NCBI RefSeq assembly: GCF_000350225.1 | Contig: NW_005179030.1 | Span: 1-64,000 of the forward strand | Direction of reading: 5' to 3' | Source of the DNA: Chondrus crispus | Lineage: Eukaryota; Rhodophyta; Florideophyceae; Gigartinales; Gigartinaceae | Length of the DNA stretch: 64,000 nucleotides | Shown here: positions 11,315 through 20,081 of the stretch, in pieces | How positions within the stretch are numbered: position 1 is the first letter of the stretch | Layout: each line of letters starts with the position of its first letter | Position numbers and translations under genes: made by a program | Notes under the pieces: generated by a model | What the model was told of the DNA's origin: nothing | The model's input: only the letters and a program-made list of their open reading frames with translations | The model's database searches: none

Positions 11315-12517
11315 GCACTGTAATTATAAGGACAAACGAGTCAGTGCCCCCCAAATCATTCTTCATGTCACTTTCAATAGGATGTGCGGCCCCCATTCCT
11401 CTGCAGGACAGCAATGAAACGCCTTTGCATCGAGCCAACAAGATTCTGCAAAATACTGTGGTCGATGTCTTGCCAGCAATCTACCATAGCTTCAAAAAGC
11501 TCTACAGTATCATTAAACCGTCTCCCATTACCATAAACCGTCCTCGCTAAGATCTTTCATAGGTCCTCTATAGGGTTTAGGTCCGGTAATCGAGAGGGCC
11601 ACGGTACCACAGTAACATCGTTGTCCACAAACCACTTCTTTGCATAAAAAGAACGATGTATAGCTGCATTGTCCTGTTGATATATCCAGTTTCTCCATGT
11701 GTTACAGCCGCAAATGGGAGCAGATCATCCTTAAGTAAAGTACAGTACTTGGTTGAATCCTGCCTACCGTACATGATAACCAAATTGTTTCGTCCGTAAT
11801 AAGAAAAACAAGACCAAATCATTAACGAACCACTTCCTTGATGGCGTCTGCTTAAAAACTTCTTCTCTTTCCTTAAATCGTGCCAATAATAATGGAAGCC
11901 ATCTGGACCGTCTAAAGTGAACTTCTTTTCATCGAAAAAGATTACCTTGTTCCATTTATCATCATTCCCAGTCACATGCTTCTTAACTTAATCAGGCCGT
12001 TGTTGCATATGAAAATCGGGTCAACAAAGGAGCACTTAAAAACTTGGTATACTGTAGATGCGTATCCTTCTTTAAAAGAGCTTGAACTCGAGACCTGTTT
12101 ACAGGTAAATCAAGCGCTTTACGTATCTGATTGGCCGACGTTTCACCCTTAGACGCCTCTCTAAAGACTCTTCTCCTTAAAGCCGGAGTTAATTTTGGGG
12201 GCCTTTCCGTCCTCTTTTTTGATCCATATGCCGGTGGGTTCTTTAAAAAGTTATGCACGACAGTCTTCGAGCGACTGATGGACTCAGCGATCTCCCTTAT
12301 TGACAAACATTCATTGTGAAGAACCAAAATCTGCCCCTTCTCCACATCGGTGAGTTGTTTTCCTTTGGGCATGTTGAACTGCGGTGTGGTGAACAACTGT
12401 AGTTTGGGATGGCTGTGCACGTTAGGGAAGAAGGTACTGTAGTCTTCTGGTTGCGCCAAAACTGGCTTACTGTTCTACTGTGTCCCTCGCGGCGTACTGT
12501 CCTTATAATTACAGTGC
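11315..12517 (-). mobile_element. Tc1-type (DD34E) DNA transposon, 1.2 kb
   Basis: The element is 1203 bp long with perfect 20-bp terminal inverted repeats (GCACTGTAATTATAAGGACA and its complement). This is the size of an autonomous Tc1 element, and it contains a transposase gene on the minus strand. The expected TA target duplication is not obvious: the flanks read GACC on the left and GACG on the right, so the exact end or the target choice is uncertain. Confidence 0.85.
11374..12372 (-). pseudogene. Tc1 transposase, broken
   Basis: A transposase of about 332 codons starts MPKGKQLTDVEKGQILVLH (ATG at 12372). The N-terminal part has the two helix-turn-helix regions of Tc1 enzymes (IREIAESISRSKTVVHNFL, then PALRRRVFREA). 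The catalytic residues are visible: Asp in VIFFDEKKF (near 11935), Asp in YQQDNAAIHRSF (near 11675) and Glu in PDLNPIEDL (near 11570), with 34 residues between the last two, hence DD34E. The reading frame shifts near 11980 and again near 11690, and a TGA replaces the usual Trp codon after NPIEDL at about 11554, so no active enzyme is expected. The C-terminus to GRTSY matches the family length. Confidence 0.85.
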
Positions 12518-12548
12518 GACGGTAATTTGGTTTTTATACAGAAGTCAC

Positions 12549-13244
12549 TAACGTTGTCCGTAAAGTCGCGAAAACACGTGTTTTGGCCGCGAGTTTGCTC
12601 GGATTTTCTGATTGCAAAATTTTCAGACAACGAGTTTTGCAAAACTCACAGCATACCGAAAACTCGGGACATGTGAGTTTTCCACGAGTTTTCACATCCG
12701 CCTGATTATTGGACGGCAGTGCCGGATCGACCCGTCTTGAAGGAAAACGAAGTGGGGTTTCCGCTCTCTCATCAGCACGAACCAGTCTCATACTGCACGG
12801 TTCGTACCGGTTTGCGTCATGGACGCCCCCTACCACTTCATCTACCCAGAGTCCATCAACGGATCGAAGCACCACAAGATCTGCCACATATGCGGCTAAA
12901 GCAATCGCAGAAGACAGACAAGTAGAAGCTTCTAAAAAGCGGTCCTCTCTAAACGGCCCCCCTCAGCCCGTTAAGAAGACGAAACACATCGCCCTTTCGA
13001 CTGAGAACTATTCTATCCTTGTGGCGAGCTACAATATTCGCTTCAGCGAGTATTCGCCCAGGTGCAGGTGATCTGTCGGACGGCACAACGATGTACCAGA
13101 CTTGCGTTTGTTGCGGGCCGGTACCTTGCTGGAGGTCAGTCCGCAAAACTCGTGGTGGGATTTTTCAAACTCGGGTTTACTGTACGTCCAGCGAGTTTGT
13201 GGGCAAATGGAAAAAAACAACGCGTTATTTTACGGACAACGTTA
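12549..13244. mobile_element. Third inverted-repeat element, about 0.7 kb, probably non-autonomous
   Basis: It is bounded by perfect 16-bp inverted repeats TAACGTTGTCCGTAAA (12549-12564 and the complement at 13229-13244). Inside, a 26-codon frame from about 12821 reads to KHHKICHICG, a Cys/His pattern that recalls a BED zinc finger, so a hAT-related origin is possible but weak. No target duplication is clear. A palindrome at 18214-18269 has a closely similar end sequence. Confidence 0.5.
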
Positions 13245-13410
13245 CTGTACAGTATACGTTTTAAACTATAAAAAAGAATGCAGGTTCGTAACACGCTTGC
13301 TCTGCGCTTTCATTTGAGGGGCATTTGAGCTACTGTTCAGTATCATATCTTTTGTATTCATGTGAAAGCTAAAGGTGTTGGGGGTGTCCCTATACTTTCA
13401 GTGCGCACTG

Positions 13411-13505
13411 TACGTTCACTGCTCTACACTTCCGTGTGCGCTTCCTCGCACAGGCTCGGTCCTGTGTACCCACACGTGACCTCGCGTCCCGCGATTACGG
13501 CGACA
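13411..13505 (+). repeat. Right LTR of Copia-2, second half
   Basis: This continues the LTR from TACGTTCACTG to GGCGACA, matching 3827-3921 of the left LTR with several substitutions. Confidence 0.7.
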
Positions 13506-14162
13506 ATCGCAGCGCTTTAGCCATTGTACGTCTGCTACTGTAATCAGGGCTCCATAGGGGCCTTCCGGAGGTACTGTACGGCCTATGGTCCAGCGTTGCA
13601 TCTGCGATTGTACTCTACACTGATCACGGCGCGGGCGTATCATGTCGCACGCAAGTGTGCGTGCTTGACGCCCGTCCTGTGATTTGAAAGTTTTAAGCAT
13701 GATTCGCAACTGTACTGTAGAGGTTTAACAGTAAACGTGACCTTTTTCACGTCACGTGTAAACGTCACGTATTCTGTACTGTAAAGTGCGGATGGATGCA
13801 AGATCGGGGGCGGCGGTGTACACAGGCGGAGGCAGGGCGGCCATACCTGCCTAATAAAGATGTAAGGTATATGATATACCTTACATCTTTTTTTACAGCA
13901 GAGCTAAGACCCCAGGCAGGGGCGGTGGAGGCAGATGCGACAGTCGAGAGTGGAGGCGAAAAAAGGACCGCCGAGTGCGCGTGGCGCGCGTTGCGCGTGT
14001 GGCCCGCCTGGCGACGCTCCCGACCTCCATTCTTACGTTTTGACTTGATCGCCGACCGGGACGGGAACACACCGCACCCCACTGTCACCCTTGCGGCCCC
14101 CCCCCCCCCATTACAAAAAATCGTTATACGGACGTTTCTTTATTGTTTCGACAGTCCCACAA
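13506..14162. other. Intergenic stretch before the assembly gap
   Basis: No gene is supported. It holds several TACTGTAC-type motifs (13565, 13711, 13775), a perfect 35-bp hairpin (13856-13890) and a C-run at 14099-14110. It is likely the upstream region of the Kelch gene whose start lies in the gap. Confidence 0.5.
13856..13890. repeat. Perfect 35-bp hairpin palindrome
   Basis: Arms AAAGATGTAAGGTATAT and ATATACCTTACATCTTT are separated by a single G. The 17-bp perfect stem could be a miniature transposon relic or a structured transcript element. An outer CCTGCC/GGCAGG pair lies at 13845 and 13915. Confidence 0.75.
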
Positions 14163-14784
14163 NNNNNNNNNNNNNNNNNNNNNNNNNNNNNNNNNNNNNN
14201 NNNNNNNNNNNNNNNNNNNNNNNNNNNNNNNNNNNNNNNNNNNNNNNNNNNNNNNNNNNNNNNNNNNNNNNNNNNNNNNNNNNNNNNNNNNNNNNNNNNN
14301 NNNNNNNNNNNNNNNNNNNNNNNNNNNNNNNNNNNNNNNNNNNNNNNNNNNNNNNNNNNNNNNNNNNNNNNNNNNNNNNNNNNNNNNNNNNNNNNNNNNN
14401 NNNNNNNNNNNNNNNNNNNNNNNNNNNNNNNNNNNNNNNNNNNNNNNNNNNNNNNNNNNNNNNNNNNNNNNNNNNNNNNNNNNNNNNNNNNNNNNNNNNN
14501 NNNNNNNNNNNNNNNNNNNNNNNNNNNNNNNNNNNNNNNNNNNNNNNNNNNNNNNNNNNNNNNNNNNNNNNNNNNNNNNNNNNNNNNNNNNNNNNNNNNN
14601 NNNNNNNNNNNNNNNNNNNNNNNNNNNNNNNNNNNNNNNNNNNNNNNNNNNNNNNNNNNNNNNNNNNNNNNNNNNNNNNNNNNNNNNNNNNNNNNNNNNN
14701 NNNNNNNNNNNNNNNNNNNNNNNNNNNNNNNNNNNNNNNNNNNNNNNNNNNNNNNNNNNNNNNNNNNNNNNNNNNNNNNNNNNN
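14163..14784. other. Assembly gap (N run)
   Basis: 622 undetermined bases; the start of the Kelch gene is probably inside. The run length may be an estimate. Confidence 0.99.
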
Positions 14785-15646
14785 CCTGCTCGGCGGACGC
14801 GGCGCGAACAAGCCCGTCAGCGTGTACAACCCCAAGACACGCGCGTGGTCCAACCGCGACGGACCCGGCCCCGGCGTCGAGATCCACCACATGCAGTGCG
14901 TCGTCGTCGGCTCCCGCGTCTACATCCCCACCTCGTGGACTGGCGGATTTCCTTTCGAGCGCAACGCAGACAAGTTCTACGTCTACGACGTCGCCGCCGA
15001 TCGCTGGTCCACGCGCGCCCCGCTGCCGGAGAGCCGCCGCCGCGGCGGCGCCGCCGCCGTCCTGCGCAACGGCGTCATCTACGTCGTCGCCGGCAACCGC
15101 GGCGGACACGGCGGGCACGCCACCTCCTTCGGATGGATGGACGCCTACTCCATCGCGTCCAACTCGTGGCGCACAAACCTCCCCACCATGCCCTCGCCGC
15201 GCGACCACACCGGCGGCGCCCTCGTCAAGGGGCAGCTGTGCGTGGCCGGCGGCCGCGACGGCGGCGCGCGCAACTTCTTCAACGAGAACAAGGCCGCCAC
15301 GTGGTGCTACAGTTTCGCTACTAGGAAGTGGGTCAAGAAGGCCGACTTCCCTATGCCGCGCGCCGGCGCCAATACGGGCGCCATCTGCGGCGGCGGCATG
15401 ATGATCGCGGGCGGCGAGGGCTCCGGCGACGCGTCCAACCGCGTGCATGTGTTCGACGGGTCTCGATGGACGGAGGGCCCCAGGATGGTCATGAAGAGGC
15501 ACGGCTCGGGGCTTGCCGTGGCCAAGTGCACGTGCGGCCAGATCTTTATCCCGTCCGGTAGCGGGAGCCAGGGCGGGTCGCCGGAGCTGCTTACGACGGA
15601 GCGCTTCTTGCCGGCGGGCAAGCCCGTCAATTGCGCTAGCTATTAG
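14785..15646 (+). CDS. Kelch-repeat (galactose-oxidase-like) beta-propeller protein, 5' part lost in gap
   Basis: The visible C-terminal 286 residues form successive Kelch blades, each with a Gly-Gly turn and a later Tyr/Trp pair: LLGGRGANKPVSVY with AWSNRD, then VVAGNRGG with SNSWRT, then CVAGGRDGG with TRKWVKKADFPMPR, then MIAGGEGSG with SRWTEG. The frame ends TTERFLPAGKPVNCASY at a TAG. Kelch propellers bind partner proteins or, in galactose oxidase relatives, glycans; catalytic copper ligands cannot be judged because the N-terminal half is missing. The third codon position is extremely GC-rich (runs of GCC/GGC), unlike the AT-richer flanks. A substrate adaptor for an E3 ligase or a secreted carbohydrate-binding protein are both possible. 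Confidence 0.85.
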
Positions 15647-16827
15647 GGTGATGCGGTCGCTGCTATGGTGGTAGGGATGTGTGGTGTAGTGGTGAAAAAT
15701 TATGCAATCGTTTGAGGGAGTGTGCCTGTCGTCCTGTCGTTGTTATCGGAAACGCGTTGCAACTGTGCTCATACAGCATGACGTCACCCCCGAGACATGC
15801 CCCGTACAGTATAGGCCGAACACAGTAACGGGCTGTCTGCAGTACCAAGGGTACTGTAAAAAGAGACGGACGAATTTGGAGTCGCACGACTCACGTCCTG
15901 CACATGAGCAACTCATGGAAACTAGCCGTCTTCATTTCGTCGCCGCTAGTTAGTGTATCGGACCGTTAGTCCTCGTATGAGGACAACCGTTATTTTATTT
16001 TATTTTTTTCTAGACAACTGAACGCGGGATTTCACTTGTGTGTTTTTGCAACCAAAAGGCCATCACTATTACAGGTAAAGCACTTGCTTGTCGATTCTAG
16101 CGAAACCCAACTCATTGGTGCACATAAAGGTGTTCAAAAGAATATTTGGCTTACAGTAAGCATTTTTCATTAACCTACAGTAATTTTATAGAAACCGTGA
16201 ACATCAAAGTTGAAAAGAAATTCGCAGATTCTTGTGTTATGATAACGCTTGGTCGGATAGACACTAGCTCGTATATATACAATATATACAATATATATAT
16301 ACCGTATATGCGTTAAATCGAAACTTTATAAAGTATAAACTTTACATGCCCTCGGCAATAACATATTGCAAAAAATTGGAATAGCAGTTGTGAATACACA
16401 GAGAGAGTAAGAATCCAATGAAGCTTCAATCGCCGGTTGACATTTTAAAGAGGCGTTTTGGTTTCGAAGGTAGCAACACATAACGTTTTGAGGTTAGTCA
16501 AAAAGGCTTCTATTTCAGGCATTTTAAAGTAGCTGGAAAAGACGTGCAAGTCTCACCAAACTCCATCCTTCCGCAACACACAAATCAACTGAGGTGGCGA
16601 GAGTATCTTTTTCCTCCTTGTTGAACAAGCACAAGTCGAGAAAAATAAAGTTGAAAAGTAGCCTCATATGAGGTCACTTGTCGTCGAGACACTACTCTCG
16701 CTACGGGCTGCGATCGGACACCCTGTCCTAGTCGGTCAGTACACTCTGCCCAGGGCAGATCAACTCCCGGATCAAAGGGCCTGGGAAACGTGGCCACGCG
16801 GACAAGGAAGCGGCATCCATTGCCCCA
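15647..16827. other. AT-rich intergenic region
   Basis: No gene is seen between the Kelch gene and the glycosylase gene, which converge on it. A TA-rich microsatellite lies at about 16273-16312 (repeats of TATATACAA). TACTGTA/TACAGTA motifs occur at 15805 and 15852. Confidence 0.6.
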
Positions 16828-17895
16828 TCACGCCTCCTCGCCAGCCAACCTCTTGCTTCTCCTCCTCTTCGTCTGCGGCTCCCCTCCTCGCGCCTTCCCC
16901 ATCTCCCCGCTACGCCGCACCCCGTTCCATTTCCCCTCCCCCTTCACCCTCCCCTTCTTTTCCTTCGTCTCCTTCGTCTCCTTCGTCTCCTTCTTCTCCT
17001 CGTTCTCCTTCGTCTTCTTCGTCTTCTTCTTCTCCTTCTTCTCCTTCTTCTCCGCCCTCGCCGCCTCCTCCATCCTCTCCGCAAACGCCCGCCCGTCCCC
17101 CAGTACCCCCACGTCCACCCCGACCCTCGCCCACTCCTCCCTACCCCATACCCGCTTCCCCACCTCCGCGTACCTCTCGCACCCGACCACGTGGTCGTTC
17201 ACAACGCCCGTCGCCTGCATGTGCGCGTACATAGTAGTCGCCCCGACAAACTTACACCCCCTCCTCTTCAAGTCCCGGGCAATGCTCCTCGACACCTCAC
17301 TCTCGCTCCTCATCTCGCTCTGCTCCCTCGCCGTGCCTTGCGCCTGCACAAACCCGACCCACCGCCAGAAGTATTCTGCGAGCCCGAGCCCCTCGTCCTC
17401 GCGCATCCTCACCACCGCCCGCGCGTTGCCGATCGCCGCCCGGATCTTGCCCTCGTGCCGCACGATCGCCCGGTCCGCCGCCAGCCGCGCCACGTCCGCC
17501 TCCGTCATCTCGCTCACGCGCCAGGCGTCGAACCCGTGGAACGCCGCCCGGAACGCCTCGCGCCGCCGCAGGATCAGCGCCCAGCTCAGCCCCGCCTGGA
17601 ACGTCTCCAGCAGCAGGTGCTCGAACATCGCTCGGTCGCAGTACACCGGCTCGCCCCACTCCGAGTCGTGGTACGAGATGTAGTCCTCGTCCCCCGAGAG
17701 CGACCAGCCGCACCGCGTCGGGGCGGCGGCCGAGGAAGGGCCCGATGCCATTTTGGGCGTGTGCGGAGCCCACTTCGCTGCGCCCGTTGGGGAGCAAGAG
17801 CGCGGGCAGGTGGTGGCGCAGGCGCGGCGGGGCACGCAGAAGATGGTGGGCAGGAAGGCGGGCAGGAAGGCGGGCAGGCGCGGCATGGCGTGCAT
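16828..17895 (-). CDS. TAG: DNA-3-methyladenine glycosylase I
   Basis: This base-excision repair enzyme releases 3-methyladenine from alkylated DNA. The core matches bacterial TAG: RCGW (Cys zinc ligand), YHDSEWG (His ligand), LLLETFQAGLSW (the Glu that reads the base) and VNDHVVGCERY (the second His and Cys ligands). All four zinc ligands are present. Numbering from the second good ATG at 17751 (MASGPSS) they are Cys14, His28, His187 and Cys191. The upstream ATG at 17895 adds 48 residues rich in Arg, Ala and Pro, which could be an organelle presequence; which start is used is unknown. After the core, about 100 residues of Lys/Glu/Thr-rich tail end in KRRRSKR, a likely nuclear signal. The tail is encoded by a CTC/TTC-type microsatellite (about 16960-17060), so its length is probably variable. 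Single exon. Confidence 0.95.
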   Translation of the reverse strand: MHAMPRLPAFLPAFLPTIFCVPRRACATTCPRSCSPTGAAKWAPHTPKMASGPSSAAAPTRCGWSLSGDEDYISYHDSEWGEPVYCDRAMFEHLLLETFQAGLSWALILRRREAFRAAFHGFDAWRVSEMTEADVARLAADRAIVRHEGKIRAAIGNARAVVRMREDEGLGLAEYFWRWVGFVQAQGTAREQSEMRSESEVSRSIARDLKRRGCKFVGATTMYAHMQATGVVNDHVVGCERYAEVGKRVWGREEWARVGVDVGVLGDGRAFAERMEEAARAEKKEKKEKKKTKKTKENEEKKETKETKETKEKKGRVKGEGKWNGVRRSGEMGKARGGEPQTKRRRSKRLAGEEA

Positions 17896-17970
17896 CGCAG
17901 GATGCGGGGAGGAGGAGCAGAGTTAAGGTTGGGCGCGTTATGAGAGGCGACAAGTCTCGGTTTCGGGCAA

Positions 17971-18150
17971 TATTTAAAACAGTTTCAACATTTTACATGT
18001 TTAGTGAAAGATTTGGTTCCACTTGCTCTGACACGTGTGTCCCACTGTTGGGGCAATACTGTATTTAATTAAAAAACAGTTTCAACATTTTCGTGAAAGA
18101 TTTGGTTCCCCACCTGTTCCGACACGTACAGTATGTCCCACTGTTGGGTA
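17971..18150. repeat. Two-copy direct repeat, about 85-90 bp each
   Basis: Copy one (17971-18052) and copy two (18062-18150) share AAAACAGTTTCAACATTTT, GTGAAAGATTTGGTTCC and GTCCCACTGTTGGG in the same order with small gaps. It lies just upstream of the glycosylase gene, so it may be a duplicated promoter segment or a transposon relic. Confidence 0.75.
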
Positions 18151-18213
18151 CGGCACTGGCGATGAGAAGAGTCGCGCGGCGAGTGGAATGGGACGGAAAG
18201 GGGATGCAAAGGC

Positions 18214-18269
18214 CTGTAAGTTGTGCGAAAGGTGTACACAGCTGTGTACACCTTACGGACAACTTACAG
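18214..18269. repeat. 56-bp near-perfect palindrome, possible miniature transposon
   Basis: Arms run from CTGTAAGTTGT to ACAACTTACAG around the perfect core AAGGTGTACACAG/CTGTGTACACCTT, with two mismatched pairs. The right arm read outward-in (TGTAAGTTGTCCGTAAGG) resembles the terminal repeat of the element at 12549-13244 (TAACGTTGTCCGTAAA). Confidence 0.75.
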
Positions 18270-18793
18270 CTGACGGGACGGAAACGCGGGAAGGTGTCTG
18301 CATTCCGATCGTGGCACAATGTAACCAATGATTAGCCCCGATGCAAATGGATATGCAATTTCCGGCCCTTGCCACACGCAACCTGCAAATTTTCGACCAT
18401 CAGTGCCAAAACACGGGTACACGTGTGATATGATCTGGGCTTCTGCGGCCCGTGGAAGGTACCAAAACAGCCAGCCGCGCTTTGTAATTGGCTCCCGCGC
18501 CTTACAGCTGCAACCTGCATGGATCAAAACCCCGCCCTACGCCAAACGTTACCGCCGTGTCAGATCCAGCCCGTCTTGTCAGCACCAAATTTAAACCGGA
18601 CTCCAACCCTTATTTTTCCCACATCTCCCGACGCAAACCCCATGGTCTGATCTGACGCTTGCAAAGAGAGAGTAATATTCACTTCCAACGAACAAACCCC
18701 CCTCTATTTAAAACCTTCCTACCTCCTCTCCACCTCCTCTCCAACTCTACCTCCTCCCCAACCCTCCGCTCTCGTTCAACAACTCTCACCAAA

Positions 18794-19741
18794 ATGTCTT
18801 CCCATCAACCCCAACCCACCCCGTCCCCGTCCCCGTCCCCGCGATCCCCGCACCACCTCCACCCTTCCGTGCGCCGCTCGCGCACCAACCCCATCTCCAT
18901 CTACGCCTCCCCCGCCTACAAACCGTCCACCACTCCCACCACCACCCCCCCGGCCTCCCCGCGCCACGCTTGCGCCGCGTCTTACGGCGTCTACGTCGAC
19001 GCCCCCTCCGACGCCCCCGCCAACGCCCTCCGCACCCACGTCTCGGAGCCACTCCAGTCGCCCCACCAATCGCGCCGCGCCGCCTCCATCGCCGCCCTCG
19101 CGCACGCCATCCGCCTAAGCCACTCGCTCCCCGCTCACCCCGTCGAGATCGTCCTCGACGACAAGGACGTCGCGGACCACTTCAACGGCCACGCCAACTC
19201 GTGGCGCGACCGCGTCAAGGCCCGCCGCGCCGACAACGTCTGGCGCCCCGTCGCAGACCTCGTCGCCGAGCACGGCGACCACCCCGTCGTGCTCCACGTG
19301 CGCAGCGCCACGCACGCCTTGTCCTCCCCGGTCAGAAAGGCAAAGGAGCTCGCCTTGCAGGCCATGGGAAAACACGCCTTTTGCAGGCTGTGCCATCGCA
19401 ACTACGGACGCGCTGGTGCGGTGCATGAGTGCCATCCGACGTGCTCTACCCCGCCGTGCCACGGCGTGCGGTTCCAGAGCGTGCAGGAGTATGAAAGGCA
19501 TGTCGAGGAGCGGCATCCGATCGCTGTCGTGTTTCCGGAGGACGGGAAATTGGTCGTCGCAAGTCCCAAGAAGGACACTACGTGCCCCGATGAGAATTCG
19601 GCAGACAATATTGAGGTCTTGACTTGCCCGTCGTGCAAGGCGCCGTTCGTTGACCTTGCCGCTTTCGAAGCACATATCGAGAAGGAGTGCCCGGAGGCGC
19701 TCGCGCATTGGTATTCGCAGACCACGATTGTCAAGGATTGA
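18794..19741 (+). CDS. Zinc-finger protein with Pro/Ser-rich N-terminus, function unknown
   Basis: 315 residues from the ATG at 18794 (context CACCAAAATG), preceded by a TATTTAAAA box and a pyrimidine-rich leader. Residues 1-60 are low-complexity Pro/Ser/Thr. The middle is Ala/Arg-rich with an HAIRLSHSLPAHPVEIVL segment. Near residue 195 a Cys/His cluster (FCRLCHRNYGR, then HECHPTCSTPPCHG) is followed by an EYERHVEERH helix, and near residue 275 a C2HC finger (LTCPSCKAPFVDLAAFEAH, then IEKEC) follows. These are treble-clef or C2H2-like folds that bind zinc; nucleic-acid or protein binding cannot be told apart. I do not recognise an orthologue. Codon use is GC-rich like the Kelch gene. Single exon. 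Confidence 0.8.
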   Translation: MSSHQPQPTPSPSPSPRSPHHLHPSVRRSRTNPISIYASPAYKPSTTPTTTPPASPRHACAASYGVYVDAPSDAPANALRTHVSEPLQSPHQSRRAASIAALAHAIRLSHSLPAHPVEIVLDDKDVADHFNGHANSWRDRVKARRADNVWRPVADLVAEHGDHPVVLHVRSATHALSSPVRKAKELALQAMGKHAFCRLCHRNYGRAGAVHECHPTCSTPPCHGVRFQSVQEYERHVEERHPIAVVFPEDGKLVVASPKKDTTCPDENSADNIEVLTCPSCKAPFVDLAAFEAHIEKECPEALAHWYSQTTIVKD

Positions 19742-20081
19742 AATAGTTTGTGCAAACCGTATTTATCCAGCAGTAACTGTTCAAAACGTCAACACGGATT
19801 AGGGCCCTTTTTGTAGGTGGCCTCAACGTGTGTAGAAGAATCGCACAACTTTGCTTGTCGTTCTTGAACTTGTGCTTATCTTAGTTCTCTTGTAGAATCC
19901 CTCTCAGTTTGGATCCCTTAGAGTACAGAGTTCTGGCTTCAAAGGCTTAATATAAGTTTTGACCAAGGAAATAAACGTGCACGCCCTGTGCCACGCCACT
20001 CGGACCCTCCAGACTGCAATCATACCAATATTAGTGGACCTCGGCAGATGCCTGCAATTTACTGTATACATAATAAAAAGG
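19742..20081. other. Intergenic 3' region between convergent genes
   Basis: No gene is seen in 340 bp. Probable 3' untranslated and polyadenylation sequence for both neighbours (AATAAA at 19968 on plus; on the minus side only the AATAAAAAG stretch at 20067). Confidence 0.5.

Larger units (their letters stand above)
11139..13410. mobile_element. Small Tc1/mariner-like non-autonomous transposon inserted in the Copia-2 LTR, itself hosting two further elements
   Basis: The insertion is flanked by TA (11137-11138 and 13411-13412). Its ends are imperfect inverted repeats: GGTGCCTGAAACTATATGG at the left and the complement of CCTATACTTTCAGTGCGC at the right, both followed inward by GGACACC. Removing the two nested elements (11315-12517 and 12549-13244) leaves roughly 370 bp without a transposase, so it is MITE-like. 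TA target use and the CAGTG-type end point to Tc1/mariner. Confidence 0.7.
3707..13505 (+). mobile_element. Copia-2: old, broken Ty1/Copia element with nested insertions in its right LTR
   Basis: A plus-strand Copia element is bounded by two copies of a 215-bp repeat starting TGTCCCTCGGGTCGACC and ending GGCGACA (3707-3921, and 11017-13505 where the copy is split by inserted transposons). Between them lie decayed gag, protease, integrase, reverse transcriptase and RNase H in Copia order, then an extra open reading frame on the opposite strand (9692-10531). The gag-pol part has on the order of ten breaks, and a foreign stretch lies inside the integrase part, so it is an old fossil. The two LTR copies differ at several positions. 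I could not see a clean target-site duplication, so the pairing of the two LTRs is probable rather than proven. Confidence 0.75.
17896..18793. other. Intergenic region with repeats, between divergent genes
   Basis: It separates the glycosylase gene (minus) from the zinc-finger gene (plus), so it should contain both promoters. It holds a two-copy tandem repeat (17971-18150) and a 56-bp palindrome (18214-18269). A TATTTAAAA block at 18703-18711, about 85 bp before the zinc-finger ATG, is a TATA-box candidate, followed by a CT-rich leader. Confidence 0.5.

Noticed and set aside
13796-14162. Possible 5' coding part of the Kelch gene before the gap
   Set aside because: The frame is composition-driven, includes the hairpin palindrome, and shows no Kelch or signal-peptide feature; the real start is probably in the gap.
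16668-17683. Long plus-strand frames opposite the glycosylase gene, Pro/Ser- and Phe/Ser-rich
   Set aside because: They are antisense shadows of a GC-rich gene and of its Lys-rich microsatellite tail.
18776-19708. Gly/Arg-rich and other minus-strand frames opposite the zinc-finger gene
   Set aside because: Low-complexity shadows caused by high GC at third positions.
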